A stretch of 33,272 nucleotides of DNA, from NCBI GenBank assembly GCA_003427395.1, contig BFEA01000429.1, forward strand, positions 255,840 to 289,111, given 5' to 3'. The position numbers were made by a program, and so were the translations under genes. Source of the stretch: Chara braunii. Its lineage: Eukaryota; Streptophyta; Charophyceae; Charales; Characeae. The notes under the pieces are model-generated. The model had not been told where the DNA came from, ran no database searches, and worked only from the letters and a program-made list of their open reading frames with translations. Of this stretch, positions 9,044 through 20,088 are shown piece after piece. The number at the start of each line of letters is the position of its first letter. Within the stretch, counting starts at the first letter, position 1.

Positions 9044-9190
9044 CGTGCTACCGATGCCTATCCACTGAAGAAGCTAAGTAGAAGTACTGCCTACTCGTCC
9101 TAGTTCTACCTACATGAGGTGCGTGCTACCGATGCCTATCCACTGGAGAAGCTAAGTAGAAGTACTGCCTACTCGTCCTAGTTCTACCTA
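9044..9190 (+). repeat. 78-bp tandem duplication
   Basis: CGTGCTACCGATGCCTATCC ... TAGTTCTACCTAC occurs at 9044-9113 and again from 9122, with essentially one change (GAAG to GGAG). Confidence 0.9.
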
Positions 9191-10401
9191 CCCACCCGGT
9201 AAGCCCTTCCTTTCCTGTCTAACTTCCGCTAAACTCTACCCGGCTGATCCTGGTCCGATACACGGGTACCATCATCTGCGTTCTTCAAAAATCAGGTACG
9301 TTCCTCACTATCCTTCCTCATGGCCGCGGCTGGTTCCTGTCGCCTTCTCTTTCTCCTTTATACAATGCTGAAGAACCATTCGGAAAGTTAAGGGATCGTT
9401 CGGGGCTTCCAGAAAAAGACCCTCTCCTGTACTCAGGCCCTGTGGTTGCGGGCGACCTTTCACCATCTCCCTATCGCCGTACCTTCTGATCACGACTTCA
9501 TCCCATCTTTCGCTTCTTCCTCCTTCCCCGGTCCCTCGCGCAGACCTCAGAATAGGAACCAGAGCTCTTTTTTGAATGCGTTTATTCAGCATCAAGTTAT
9601 GGGAGATACAGAAATACGTACCCTGCGTCCCTATATGCCTAAGTCCTACCGATCGGATCTCCGGATCTTTATGAATTTAAAATTCCTGGAAAATCCGCAA
9701 AGGGGCCATCGTATGTTTAATTCCAAAAAACTCCGAGCTCGCATATGACACACCCTCTTCGCACCCGTTTTTTCGGAAAAGACAAATACTGGTGCCCTTT
9801 TCATAAAATAAAATAAAGAAAATAAAATAAAATAAAAACAAACAAATTCTGATACAAGACAGCAGCGAGGTACGGGAGAGACAGATATACATAGTACGTA
9901 CAGTGCTTGGTTGAATCCATAAGTCCTACCGATCCGGTCTCCGGATCCACTTAAAAAAACTCCTAAAACTTCGCTGAAAGGGGGCTCCGAAAACGTCGAG
10001 CTAGCGGTCGAATCACTTCACCGGTACGACTATTGCACGTCTACCATAATTAAGTCCAAAAATTCCCAAAATTCCCGCAAAAAATACCGTTCAAAGATTC
10101 GCCGCAAATTTGAAATAAAAAAAATGTTTTCAGAAAAGGCGGACCCGCCTACAAATCACGCCCTGGTTCCTACGTAAAAAACATATCCCTGTTGGCGCTC
10201 TTATAGCGCCGTCTGATTTATCAGAACGGTACTCAAAATTTCAAAATGTTATGTTCGTGTGCTCGCTGAAGATCCGTGCTGAACAACCATCCAGGTCACG
10301 CACGGGTACCTACAAAAAGGACAGATATTTGGTAATTCCAGGGTACATCCGGGAAAGAATATCTTTCCAGGGACCACCGGAAAGCTTAGCAAACTTTGCT
10401 A

Positions 10402-10405
<4 letters not shown>
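9191..10405. other. Intergenic with diverged direct repeat
   Basis: Sequence around 9599-9760 (GGGAGATACAGA, TAAGTCCTACCGATC, TCTCCGGATC) recurs in diverged form at about 9873-10030. Short AAAATAAAAT tracts lie near 9800-9840. No convincing gene. Confidence 0.5.
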
Positions 10406-10474
<69 letters not shown>

Positions 10475-10475
10475 N

Positions 10476-10556
<81 letters not shown>

Positions 10557-10569
10557 AAGAGAGAGAGAG
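10406..10569. repeat. (GA)n microsatellite with ambiguous base
   Basis: About 164 bases of GA, N at 10475, ending in GAAAGAAAGA. It is followed by a G-rich stretch. Confidence 0.95.
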
Positions 10570-11126
10570 CGGGGGGAGGGGGGGAGAGGGGATGGAGGCT
10601 GCTCTGCTCCAGAAAGACAAAAATATTATGAATAGCTTATTAGCTTTGCTTCACATTTTCGTCTCGTTGTCTGTCCGATGTGGCAGTAAGGGATCTAGGT
10701 AGCACGACATTTCAGCCGGATTACTTGACGTGCATAAATCGGGAAACGTTCCGAATTAAAAAAAAAAAGAACAAAACACCCCTGCTAGTCCACGTGGGAG
10801 GACAGTCAGATGCAGTCCCGCAAGGTGCCGTACATAGTACTTTGACTGTGCCTCATCTCGTCATAGATCTTTCTTCAGAGTACCAAGTTTCGTTTTGAGT
10901 TGACGAATGAGTCTTCTATCGAGACCTTTTTTTTTTTTTTTTTTTTTTTTTTTCGTTCAAGCCCTCTTGCAAGGCCTCTATCCCAGCGGCGGTAAGAGCA
11001 CCACCAGCATTGAGGCTTAGGCTGTTGGGCTGCTCCATCGATTGGTGGGGAGCCGCACCTGCTGACTGCTCGAGTGCTGAGTTCACATGTTCTTTTTTTT
11101 TTTTTTCACATATTATGGGCTAACTC
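10570..11126. other. Intergenic; T runs, no gene seen
   Basis: A 27-base T run at 10927-10953 and a shorter one near 11093-11106. Nothing recognisable as a gene. Confidence 0.4.
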
Positions 11127-11870
11127 GCTGCATCTACCTTCCTTCTTCCCCCGAATACAACGTACGGTCATTATAGCTGTATTGGCGTATGTTTTAGTTT
11201 AAAGGGTTAATTTCAAAAATATTGCTGTTTCGAAGTTTGGCAGCAAAAATGTCGTCCGTTCGAAGTTTCCTTTGCAAAAATAGATGCTTCGTTGCAGCTT
11301 TATCGGGTTCCCGTAGTTTGCCAGCAAAAATAAAAATACAGCGTTTTGCCAAGTTTCACACCAAGGACCCCTACTGAGGCCTCTGGCCTCAGGGACTCAG
11401 GGGCTCAGCGTTCTGGCCTCAGGCACTCAGCTTTTCTCTTTTTCTTTTTTTTTTTCTGCCGGCATGGCCGAGGCATCTCGGCCGGCCACGCCCGAGATGC
11501 CTCTGCCACGTTTCTTGTTGTTTTTTTTTGTTTTTTTTTTTGGCTTTTTCGCGGCCGTGGGCACGCCCAGATGCGTCGCCCATGCGGCCCATGCCCAAAA
11601 AAAAAAAAAAAAAAACAACAACGCTGAGTGCCTGAGGCCAGCACGCTGTCCCTGAGTCCCTGAGGCCAAACGCTGTATTTTTATTTTTGCTGGCAAACTA
11701 TGGGAACACGATAAAGCTGCAACGAAACCTCTATTTTTCCAAAGAAAACTTCGAGAGGACGACATTTCTGCTGCCAAACTTCGAAACAGCAATATGTTTG
11801 CTATTAATCCTAGTTGAAATACGGCTATAATGACCGTGCGTTGTATTGGGGGGGGGAAGAAGGTAGCTGC
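11127..11870. mobile_element. Foldback (long inverted repeat) element
   Basis: The left arm 11127-11431 and right arm 11623-11870 are reverse complements with moderate divergence. Matching blocks include AATACAACGTACGGTCATTATAGC near the ends (read in pieces), the GTTTCGAAGTTTGGCAGC block, GCAGCTTTATCG, TTGCCAGCAAAAATA and GCACTCAGC. The left arm has about 55 extra bases. No protein is encoded, so this fits a non-autonomous foldback or MITE-like element. I could not identify a clear target-site duplication. Confidence 0.75.
11432..11622. repeat. Loop of the foldback element with nested hairpins and homopolymers
   Basis: The spacer contains a smaller perfect inverted repeat, GAGGCATCTCGG/CCGAGATGCCTC (about 11470-11504), T runs, and an A run of 19 before the right arm. 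The long open frames across it on both strands are by-products of T/A tracts. Confidence 0.6.
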
Positions 11871-12067
11871 ATCGAACATATACTCTCTTGCCTCACGTCG
11901 AAGGGACAGAAGGCCCGAAAGTCGTATGGTCGAAGAAGAGCAACCCAAGACGACCGGAAATGGCTGACATGATGACATCAAATTTTGAACGAAAGAAGAC
12001 AGAAGGGTAAGAACTACATACCACACAGCATCGTTCTCGTCCGCCCAGTCACTATTCTACCCCCCCC

Positions 12068-12181
12068 NNNNNNNNNNNNNNNNNNNNNNNNNNNNNNNNN
12101 NNNNNNNNNNNNNNNNNNNNNNNNNNNNNNNNNNNNNNNNNNNNNNNNNNNNNNNNNNNNNNNNNNNNNNNNNNNNNNNNN
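12068..12181. other. Assembly gap (114 N)
   Basis: A run of N bordered by a C run on the left and a GT microsatellite on the right. Confidence 0.99.
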
Positions 12182-12185
12182 GTGC

Positions 12186-12249
<64 letters not shown>
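12182..12249. repeat. (GT)n microsatellite
   Basis: GT dinucleotides directly after the N gap. The gap probably arose because the repeat could not be spanned. Confidence 0.95.
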
Positions 12250-12250
<1 letters not shown>

Positions 12251-13399
12251 CTGGCACGGTTTGCTAGAGTTTCTGGTGGTCTATGGAGAGAGACCCTGTC
12301 CACGATGTACCCCCGGTCCATGGGATGATCGAAAACTGATTGAATGTCGAAATTCGTAGTTTTGTTGTACTACTCGGAATTATAAAGGAAATACTTACCT
12401 TAAGTGAATGAAAAGTGTTTTTACAATCTGCAAGGACGGTCGGTTGTTTGGTTTCAGAATTTGGAAAACTTTGAATGGGAATGTGTTTTCCCCCGCTGAT
12501 GGTGAGTGATTGAAAGCAGTCTGGAAAGGTTGTTTCCCGCCAAAAGGAAGGCGCCCTTTGTTGACTTTCAAACAATGAGTGTGAAGAGGCTCGAGAAGAA
12601 ACAGGATCATTCTTAAAAAAAACGTTTTTCAGATAGTAGAAAATGACGTCGGGAATTTTCGGAGGCAGAGTAAAGGATTTTTCAAATTATCCCTTCAGTT
12701 AAAGTGGATAAATCAAAAGGATAGTGAACAGTCGGTCCGTAAACACCACACATAAGCAGGAGCATTTTTTTTGTACGGAGCCGAGTTGTGTGTATATGAT
12801 GCCGTAGATATAAGCAGCAAAGCGAAGGGGCAGAGGTTGTGTTGGGGAGGCACTACCTTAACCTCGAGAGAGGCATGTAATAGTCACTCCGCGCGTCGCA
12901 TCCAAAAATTGATGCAAGTCGTCGCCGCCTTGCGCCCTTTGCTTGTCCTCTCTCCCCTCAGCGCGGTCCTCAGCCAGCTTTCACAGTTTCACTCCCTCGT
13001 CACTCCTGTGTCAAGTGTGTGCCTCAGAGTCTGAGAGCGGTAGCGGTGATATCAGCAGAGGCAACAGGACAGTGAGGACGATTGCAGAGAAGAAGCTATC
13101 GCTGTTCCCGTACGGAGGAGCAATGAGGTCACCTCGATGCCTGCGCAGTGCCACGTGGCATCGCTTCGTTGGAGTCCTGGATAATGTCTGCTGTGAATGA
13201 CATGGTCATTCGGGCCGCGACCATGATGAAAGAGTCATGATCATCATCATGACTTCCATAGCATCAGACAAACACGAGGAGGGAAAGGAAGAGGAGGAAG
13301 GCATGGAGTCATGGACAACGGCTGATGACTGGTTGAGGTGTCTCTACCCGCCTTCAAGAGTGAAGCGGACAGAGGAATCGAATGAGATTCACACACTGT
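12250..13399. other. Intergenic; no gene supported
   Basis: Several short open frames exist on both strands, but none has a recognisable domain or coding look. Confidence 0.4.
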
Positions 13400-13408
13400 G
13401 ACGACGAC

Positions 13409-13440
<32 letters not shown>

Positions 13441-13455
13441 TGATGAAGATGATCA
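13400..13455. repeat. (GAC/GAT)n trinucleotide tract
   Basis: GACGACGACGATGACGATGACGATG-type triplets (read in pieces), giving Asp-rich or Met-Thr-rich spurious frames. Confidence 0.85.
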
Positions 13456-13603
13456 CAGAGACGGGAACTACAACGACAATGAGGAGGAAGAGGAGGAGGG
13501 GGAGAAGGAAACGAAGTTTTTGGATGCTTCTGGATGATGCTGGTGACGATGGTGATGATAATAATGACGAAAGCAATAGCAATCAGAACCACTAGGACAA
13601 TAT

Positions 13604-13652
13604 GAGGAGGAGGAGGAGGAGGAGGAGGAGGAGGAGGAGGAGGAGGAGGAGC
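13604..13652. repeat. (GAG)n trinucleotide repeat
   Basis: About 16 GAG/GGA units. Confidence 0.95.
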
Positions 13653-14199
13653 AAGAGAGAGGAGAAGAGGAACAGTACAGCGAGAAAAAAAAAAATGGCG
13701 GAGTATGATTTCGATACCGACCTACGCTACTTCTTACTGCCCTGAACGTACTTCTAAGCAGAGGATTACCTCAAAAACGGGAGCGTCTGCTTGACAAGGG
13801 CAGCGCTGAACGGATTGCCTCAAGAAGGGTGATTGTCAGCTGGACGGCATAGTTCCAGAATAAGGGCAGAATTCGCCCAGGCGGATGCGACTCGCGGCGC
13901 TACTGACCGAACAGTGAACGCCGAGCGCATCTTCAGCGTCAAGGAGGAGCTGGACGAGCAAGAGGCGGGCATCTATTCACGATGGACCGATACAGCGAAG
14001 ATAAGCATGGTGGGCCAAAGATTCCCATTTTGCGACGATATCAGCACAAGGGAAATTGAGAAGTGCACAGTGGGCTGTTATAGACCAAGGCGGGTCATAG
14101 CATTTGAGAGACCCACAGCTTTGAGTAGGGGTCGGTAATTTCTTTGGTGTGATTCAAGGTTTAATTTTTGGAAGGTCTGTTAGTTTGGATGGTTTAATA
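13653..14199. other. Intergenic; unresolved short open frame
   Basis: An open plus-strand frame (13833-14138) lacks an ATG start (TTG at 13833) and matches no family I know. I do not call it a gene. The segment leads into the LINE 3' end. Confidence 0.3.
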
Positions 14200-14342
14200 G
14201 GGGACGCCAGATCCGGTTTCCAGCATCAGCCGAATCTGGGTAATGGCACCAGCATTTTATCCGGGCCTCTCTTCCATTCATATTGGAATTTATTGATTAC
14301 TTTCCAAAAAAAAAAAACAAAAAAAAACAAACAAAAAGAAGA
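14200..14342 (+). mobile_element. 5'-truncated LINE 3' end, plus strand
   Basis: It matches, with substitutions, the minus-strand LINE 3' UTR at about 15050-15120: shared GGGGAC, CCGGTT, CCAG, CTGGGTAATGGC, CCAG and CCGGG in the same order. It ends in an A-rich tail (14306-14342, A runs broken by C). It is probably a short dead-on-arrival copy of a related LINE family, inserted head-to-head with the minus-strand copy. Confidence 0.6.
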
Positions 14343-14953
14343 TAAAGATGGCCCCTGCTGTCTTTTCATTTTTATTTTTATTTTTAGCATCAATCACGGG
14401 GGAGTGCGGTCAACCCCTGGAGGGAGATCCCACTATCGAGGTATGTGGTCTAGTGTGACGGGTGCGCGACGTGCGGGCCACATCGTGTGGCATCCTTTCC
14501 GTGAACATAAAACTTTTGAAAAATTGTGGTAACCAAGGGCGTCCGAGTGACGGGTGCCCCAGCCGACCAATAAGCACCGCTGCTTTGACTGCAGACAGCA
14601 TTCGCACACAGTCTGACACGAACTGACATCCCGTCATAATGGCAAGGCCGAAACTTTTAGCTGTTGGCCTTTCTTTCCTGCGAGGGCGCCCTCCAAAAGG
14701 TAAGTGGAAGGTAGGTGAAAATCAGAACGAAAAAACGTCATGATTTTCACTCACATGGGGGACCCCTCTAGGACATTCGAAACAAAAAAAGAAGCAAGAC
14801 CTACCAATAGGGCGCCACGGAAATACATATATACCCATCCCCTTAAATACGAAAAAAAACACACCGTTGATTGCCGTCCCGATCTGCGGTGCATTGGAGT
14901 CACACACCGTGTCCACTACTCCACTCATGTGCGTAGTGGGATCTCCCTCCTGC

Positions 14954-14957
<4 letters not shown>
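14343..14957. other. Sequence between the two opposed LINE 3' ends
   Basis: No gene seen. It lies between the plus-strand LINE tail and the minus-strand LINE poly(A) tail. Confidence 0.4.
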
Positions 14958-14985
<28 letters not shown>

Positions 14986-15231
14986 GAGAGAAAGTCTGTC
15001 CATTTTATTATCAGGTAGACAAAAGAGGGCCGGGAATCCCTCACAAACAACCCGGTGAAACTAAAACAGTTCTGGGGCCATTACCCAGTTTAAGGCTCCT
15101 GGGAACCGGGCCCAGTGTCCCCTGACGTCTGAACTCTCAAATGAAAAAAGTAAGGTGGGGCTTATCCCCAGAACACGCCCTGCACTCTGAGACATAGGTC
15201 TATCTATTCTTCTACCTAAGCTACTTCCTTT
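14958..15231 (-). mobile_element. LINE 3' untranslated region and poly(A) tail
   Basis: Reading the minus strand after the ORF2 stop, about 245 bases of 3' UTR end in a 28-base A run (T run at 14958-14985 on the plus strand). The UTR contains the hairpin-like CTGGGCCCGGTTCCCAG and then CTGGGTAATGG. Related sequence recurs at 14200-14342 on the plus strand and, in part, at 1383-1399. Confidence 0.75.
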
Positions 15232-16422
15232 CTAGTGGGGGTGGCCAATACGCTCCCTAAAACCTAGAGGGGACAACAGCCAAGGACAAAACTGCAGTCG
15301 GCCCTTCAAGTCAAGCTTGAGCAGCTTGTTGTCTCTTCCCCATGTCTCATACAACCATTTCCCGGCAGAGGTCGTGCTATGTGCTCTTTGTCTTCGTCTC
15401 ATCCAGTCACTTGTTATGATGAGTCGAATCTGTTGAGTGATCAATGTCTTTATTGCAGCATCTGACTTATACTCCCTTCTAAATAACTGGTTGTTGCGGT
15501 CATCCCAAATTATTTTCATGATAACACCTCTGAGTGTTTGAGCCACATAGACCCACTCTTTCTCTTCCGGTTTCTCCGAATGATGGATGCCCGAAACAAT
15601 CCATTCGTCACTCCAATCGAACTTCTTCTGCGTAAGTCGATCCCAATGCTGGATGAACCAATTCCATATTCTACGCGAGGCTGGACAAGTTAGCCAAAGG
15701 TGGCGGCCATTCTCCCACATCCAGTTACACCGGATACACCTTTCTGAGATTTGCATTCCTCTTTGAGCTAAATTAACCGCTGACGAGGATGCCGAAAAGA
15801 GCTGCGTCCATAACAAGCTAGCCAATTTCTGAGAAGGTAGAGCTTTGAACTGCTGACATAATGAAAAGAACTGAGTAGAAGACAGTGCCAGCAAATCATG
15901 TTCCTGTCTCCGTCTCATGACGGATTGACAGAGTGGTTTCTTAGCTTTACCTCTCAGGTAAGTCGTGCCAGTTTTTGACGAGTACTCGTCCAAGCTTACC
16001 ATCTTTTGTCCAATCTCCCATCCGATTGTACGAAAGTCAACAGCGACTTTTTTCAGGGGAATAACTCCCTGAGGGAGCCTCACGACTTTAATCAGTGTCC
16101 CACCAGCCGGCGCTTTCTTTGTTGACTGTGCAACTGCTACTTCATCCAGATCATCCAGGGATTCCAATTTAATTGCTGATCTGGGTGTCAGTTCTCTGGA
16201 GAAACTAAAAGTATATGGCCTTATCCATTCCCTCGCTGCGTAACCATCTGTACCTAGATCATCTGTAATTTGGTATATCATTCCTGCTGGGTCTTGGCTG
16301 GATATGCACCATGTGACGAACCACTTTCTGTAGCGCGCGACTTTCTGCGCAGCTACGTTGAGGGGTCCTAAGTTGGGAAGGTTGGGCCAATTATGGGAAA
16401 TCGGGATCAGTTGGAAATTGCA
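15232..16422 (-). pseudogene. LINE ORF2 C-terminal fragment with zf-RVT domain
   Basis: The frame is open from just after a TGA (16423-16425) to a stop at 15232-15234; the first ATG ends at 16281. The decisive part is CIRCNWMWENGRHLWLTCPA, a CxxC...HxxxxC zinc-binding motif of the zf-RVT domain found after reverse transcriptase in plant non-LTR retrotransposons. W-rich flanks (RIWNWFIQHWDRL) also fit. The reverse transcriptase itself is missing here. A poly(A) tail on the same strand lies 3' at 14958-14985, which makes this the 3' part of a LINE copy. Confidence 0.8.
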
Positions 16423-18073
16423 TCAGTGTCCTTGCTTTTTCGGCTTTTTCGTCGCTTCTTTTCGAATGGTTGGGTTCGGAGCCGGGTGTGTCCTAGGACG
16501 GTCGGTTGATTGATTGGTTGTTCAAATGGCTGGCGTGCCGCCGTGCGCGCGATTGATAAATGTTGACGTCGTTTCTTTTGTTTCGGTTCCAAACTTTTGG
16601 GCGAGGACATCGCGCGGGAATTTGCTTCGTTCTTTTTGGATTTTTCTTTTAAATATTTTTCGAATTTTGTTGAGCCCCGATGGCTCTCGGAATTTCGGAC
16701 TTTTCTTTTGGAATTTGTGCTTTTTGCTTCTTCGCATTAGACAGGAATTTAGAAATTTCGTAATGAGGATTTTCCTTGCCGCGCGGCGCTTTTTGTCTAC
16801 GCGCTTCTTCATGCGGCTGCAACGGAACTCTGATTAGTAGGCGTCTCTAATCGTGTGTGTAACTGTAATTTTGGGCGGACACCATTGTAACTGTATCTTT
16901 CTTCTTGCGCTTCATCTTTCCCGCCCTTCTTCTCTTTCTTTTGCTACGTTTTTGGTAGCCGTGGTCTGCATGATCGGATCGATGCGTGGAGAGCGGCTAC
17001 ATCCCCCACGCCGCGATCAGGTCATGCAGACGTAGGCAATCCCTCCTCCCTTGTCCCTCCTAAGTCTTTGTAATTCCGTGTTTTTCGCGCATGCATGCAC
17101 GCTATAAATTTCGGCTGCGCGATTAGTTAACTCTCTGAACCAGCTGTTGGAAGCTCGGGGTAGCGCGATCAGAGAGGGTCGGCACACGAGCGAAGTAAGA
17201 GGTGAGTAGAGCAGGAGTCGGGCGACCCGACGAGCTGGTGCCAAACGCGCGAGGTTGACGTGGGCCACAACAGACTGTGGGCACGGGCGAACCTGACGGT
17301 TGCGGGAGGACTAAGCGGGGTGACGACTTCGTGGGTTGGTGCGCGACGACGGACTGTCCGCATCGGAGAAGAAGAGCGAGGGAGAGAGAGTTGAGGTTGA
17401 TGAACGTGGAGTTGCTGTTTCTTTCATCTTTTCTCCCCCCCGATGTCTCGTGTATATAAACTTTGATCTCGGCTCTGGGCGATCTGCCCGTTTTCTGTTT
17501 CTCGGAATCTGGGCTTGGGTTTTTGCTCACATTTGTCCTCGCAATTCTTCCACCTCTGATGTGTTATGTGTATGATTACTGAATGGATGGATGTATGGAT
17601 GCCATGTTTGATTGCCTATCTCTTTGCTGGGAACCCTTGTCTTTGCTTTTGTTTTTTGCATTCGATGCACTCGTGTGTAGAATAGGAATTCTGCGCAATC
17701 GATAATCCTGTCCTTGTCTTTGCTTGTCTTTTGATCGAGCTGATTGTGATCGTTGCATCTTGCATGCTCAGAACAGCACGGAGTGATTAGACGATCGGAT
17801 GTCGGGCTTGGCGAACGCCGCGCGAGGACACGTGTAANACGCGATNTGAGTTGCGCACTTACACNTATCCCCGGGCGTCNACTCGTCAGGACCATCGATC
17901 GNAGATGCCCTGTCCGATTGGGAGTGGCCATCCCGGAATCCGCAACGGCGCAGTCGTCCCGCACGAGCACGCGTAAGTCCGACGCCATTCGCGTGGCCTG
18001 CACGTGCTCGCACGCAGCAATCGCGATCGCCGCGGACCCGCCCTTAGGCAACTCATAATACCGCAATGACACA
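16423..18073. other. Segment between two LINE ORF2 fragments; no supported gene
   Basis: AT-rich at 16430-16850, then GC-rich from about 16970. A TATAAATT lies at 17103-17110. Five isolated ambiguous bases occur at 17838-17902. No frame here looks like a known protein. It may be foreign sequence inserted into a LINE: an 8-bp direct repeat AAATTGCA sits at 16415-16422 and 18588-18595. This is weak evidence. Confidence 0.4.
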
Positions 18074-18562
18074 ATGACACGATCCTGGAATTCCGACTCC
18101 TCATACGACCCAGATTACTTCACCCCTTGGATAAACGAAATCCTGAGACAGAGATACCCCTGCCATACCGAGAACCGGCTGTGTCCTCGGGAATTCCACT
18201 GCGCCACCACTAGCGACCCCCGGTGCTCTGATTTCCCTTCTCCGGACCATACCTACTACTTCATCCACCCCGGATTTGGCGTTATCACCAGCAGTTTCCC
18301 TCCCTTTCGCCTTCGTCTTCCGTATCATCAACTCAACGTCGTCCCGTGGCCGGCCATAGCCCCCTACTGGCCCAGCACACCCTGTGGGAACTGCCGACGA
18401 CGCGGCGATCAGAGAACCCCGGAGTTCCGGAGGCCTAACCCGAACGCGCGACGACCAGCGCCACGTGGCAACTCCCGACAGCCTGACTCATTGGAACCGC
18501 CGTCCCCGAAACCAACGGCTCGCTCGGTCTTGAGCAACCCACGCATACCATCTGCCTTGTAA
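18074..18562 (+). CDS. Unrecognised 162-codon open frame
   Basis: An ATG-started frame whose product has a folded-looking first half (YDPDYFTPWINEILRQRYP, PDHTYYFIHPGFG) with several Cys, and a Pro/Arg-rich second half. I do not recognise the family. It lies between the two LINE fragments and ends just before the second. A gag-like remnant of another retroelement is possible but unsupported. Cross-strand frames of similar length exist, so it may be chance. Confidence 0.2.
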   Translation: MTRSWNSDSSYDPDYFTPWINEILRQRYPCHTENRLCPREFHCATTSDPRCSDFPSPDHTYYFIHPGFGVITSSFPPFRLRLPYHQLNVVPWPAIAPYWPSTPCGNCRRRGDQRTPEFRRPNPNARRPAPRGNSRQPDSLEPPSPKPTARSVLSNPRIPSAL

Positions 18563-18628
18563 ACCAAAGCGATCCGCCCTCTCCGCCAAATTGCACTCGT
18601 GCCCCCGAAGACCCGGTCACAGGAGATC

Positions 18629-19400
18629 TCAGTTCTGACCTGGGACTCCATTTTCCCCAAAAATCCTTGGCACACCCCTTTCCGCACTTCCAGGCCCACA
18701 TCCTACTCCGATCAGGAAGTCGCGCCGGGCGTGAGGTTGGGCGTCACACCACAGTCCTTCTTCTAGGATGCTTTCAATCAGCAGACAGTTCTTCCATGAC
18801 CAAGGTATTGTGTCAATCAAGGCCTTTAGCCTTTCCCCTACCATTCTCAATCTTCCCAGTTTTCCCCTCAATTCCTGTTCCGTAAGCCATGACTTTGTTT
18901 CTGCATTCCATATGTCCCTAATTCTACCCACCCCTCTCTCCACCCAAGCTTTGCCAAAGCAGCCAGTGGAGTCGTGAGCAGAAAATTTCTGGCTAGCTAC
19001 ATCTACTATAAGAGGATTCTCAAAAAGAATTTGATTTAATACCGAATCCGTAGTCAGGGGATGCAGTCTCTCCATAGGAAAAAGCATATGCCACGCAAAC
19101 AAAACATTTATCCAAAAAACTGATTTAGGTCTTTTGTTAGTGTAGGATCTGATAAAAAAGCAAGCTATTAAGTCTTCCTCTCGACGAAGGGACCATTCAT
19201 CTTTCAGAATGTATACAGCTAACATCAGCCAGGGGGGCTCGTCTCTTGCAAGTAAGGCTTTAACAATCCATTTGGCAAGTAGGGCCCAGTTTTGTCTTTG
19301 AGGGTCTAAGATACCAAGTCCACCTTCTGTTCTTGGAAACGTGATTGTCTCCCATGCGACCTTAGACAAAAAACCTTATTGTTCCCCTGCTCAATTATGA
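18629..19400 (-). pseudogene. LINE ORF2 fragment (segment just after reverse transcriptase)
   Basis: The frame reads SKVAWETITFPRTEGGLGIL followed by NWALLAKWIV. This is the conserved W-x-x-I...P...EGGLG and LAKW signature found between the RT and zf-RVT domains of plant LINEs. The 246-codon frame begins at a TTG, not an ATG. Upstream coding (about 19370-19400, EQGNNKVF) is in a different frame, with a shift in a six-T run next to 19369. It is decayed and incomplete. It is colinear with and on the same strand as the ORF2 C-terminus at 15232-16422. Confidence 0.7.
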
Positions 19401-19751
19401 CGTGCACAAACATAGGAGGGGTCCAAATATTCTCCAGTTTGATTTCCATCGGCAGCTTTTTTTCATTTTCCATTAAAAAAAGGGGCCAAAAAAAAAAAAA
19501 GGAGTCAAAAAAAGAAAAAAAAGAAAAAAAAAAGGGTGACAGCCTTGAGATCTCATCGTCAAACTGACCCGCCATAGGTAATGTCGGAATTTCATTCAAA
19601 CTGACCGGACCTAGGTGTCAATTTCAACACTTTCAGTTTAGAGGAAACTGCTCCGAAGTCACACTTTCAGTTTTAAATACGCAGGAAAAAACATCGGAGG
19701 CGTTGCCACTCCAACATCGGCGGAGTTCATAAAGGCAAAAAAAACTCAACG
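19401..19751. other. Intergenic; A-rich, no gene seen
   Basis: An A/AAAG-rich stretch at about 19477-19532. AAACTGACC followed by an AGGT word occurs twice (about 19560 and 19600). Confidence 0.4.
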
Positions 19752-19853
19752 GTCCTTCAAGCAATCCGTTCAAATTGGAACGATACAGAGAGATGCAGAT
19801 TAGCATGGCCCCTGCACTTTCAAGGCTGACACGCATGGATCGAGAATGGTCCA
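19752..19853 (+). pseudogene. Degenerate U6 snRNA-derived copy
   Basis: It starts with a U6-like GGTCCTTC and ATCCGTT stretch, then AAATTGGAACGATACAGAGA, a short insertion (GATGC), and AGATTAGCATGGCCCCTGC. The sequence then departs from U6 with CTTTC before AAGG, and resumes with TGACACGCA, ATCGAGAA and TGGTCCA. Insertions inside the catalytic core mean it cannot be a functional U6 RNA. No T-run terminator follows. Confidence 0.75.
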
Positions 19854-19854
19854 G

Positions 19855-19889
19855 CTTAGCATGGCCCCTGCGCTTTCAAGGGGTAACTG
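19855..19889 (+). pseudogene. Partial duplicate of U6 core
   Basis: Immediately after the U6-like copy, CTTAGCATGGCCCCTGCGC recurs followed by TTTCAAGG. It shares the TTTCAAGG variant with the preceding copy, so it most likely arose by local duplication of that copy rather than by an independent retroposition. Confidence 0.6.
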
Positions 19890-20088
19890 TCAAGGCCTGG
19901 GCTAACTGTATGAAGCAGCTTAGTGAGGCTGAGGCTCACGTGTCTACCCAACCAACTGGAGTGCTGCGAGAGCCTGAATACCCACATATGAAAATGTGGC
20001 CTCTGACGAATATTAAGGGCCGCCTTCACTTAGGGCGGGCACTCGGCTTGCTGGGGGCCTTAGCCCAGAATATGTGATGTCTGATAGG

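Noticed and set aside
9239-9258. CTACCCGGCTGATCCTGG resembles the 5' end of 18S rRNA
   Set aside because: The similarity stops after about 18 bases and no rRNA sequence follows.
11427-12026. 199-codon minus-strand frame
   Set aside because: It runs through the foldback element and its homopolymers. Its Phe- and Lys-rich runs come from those tracts, and no domain is seen.
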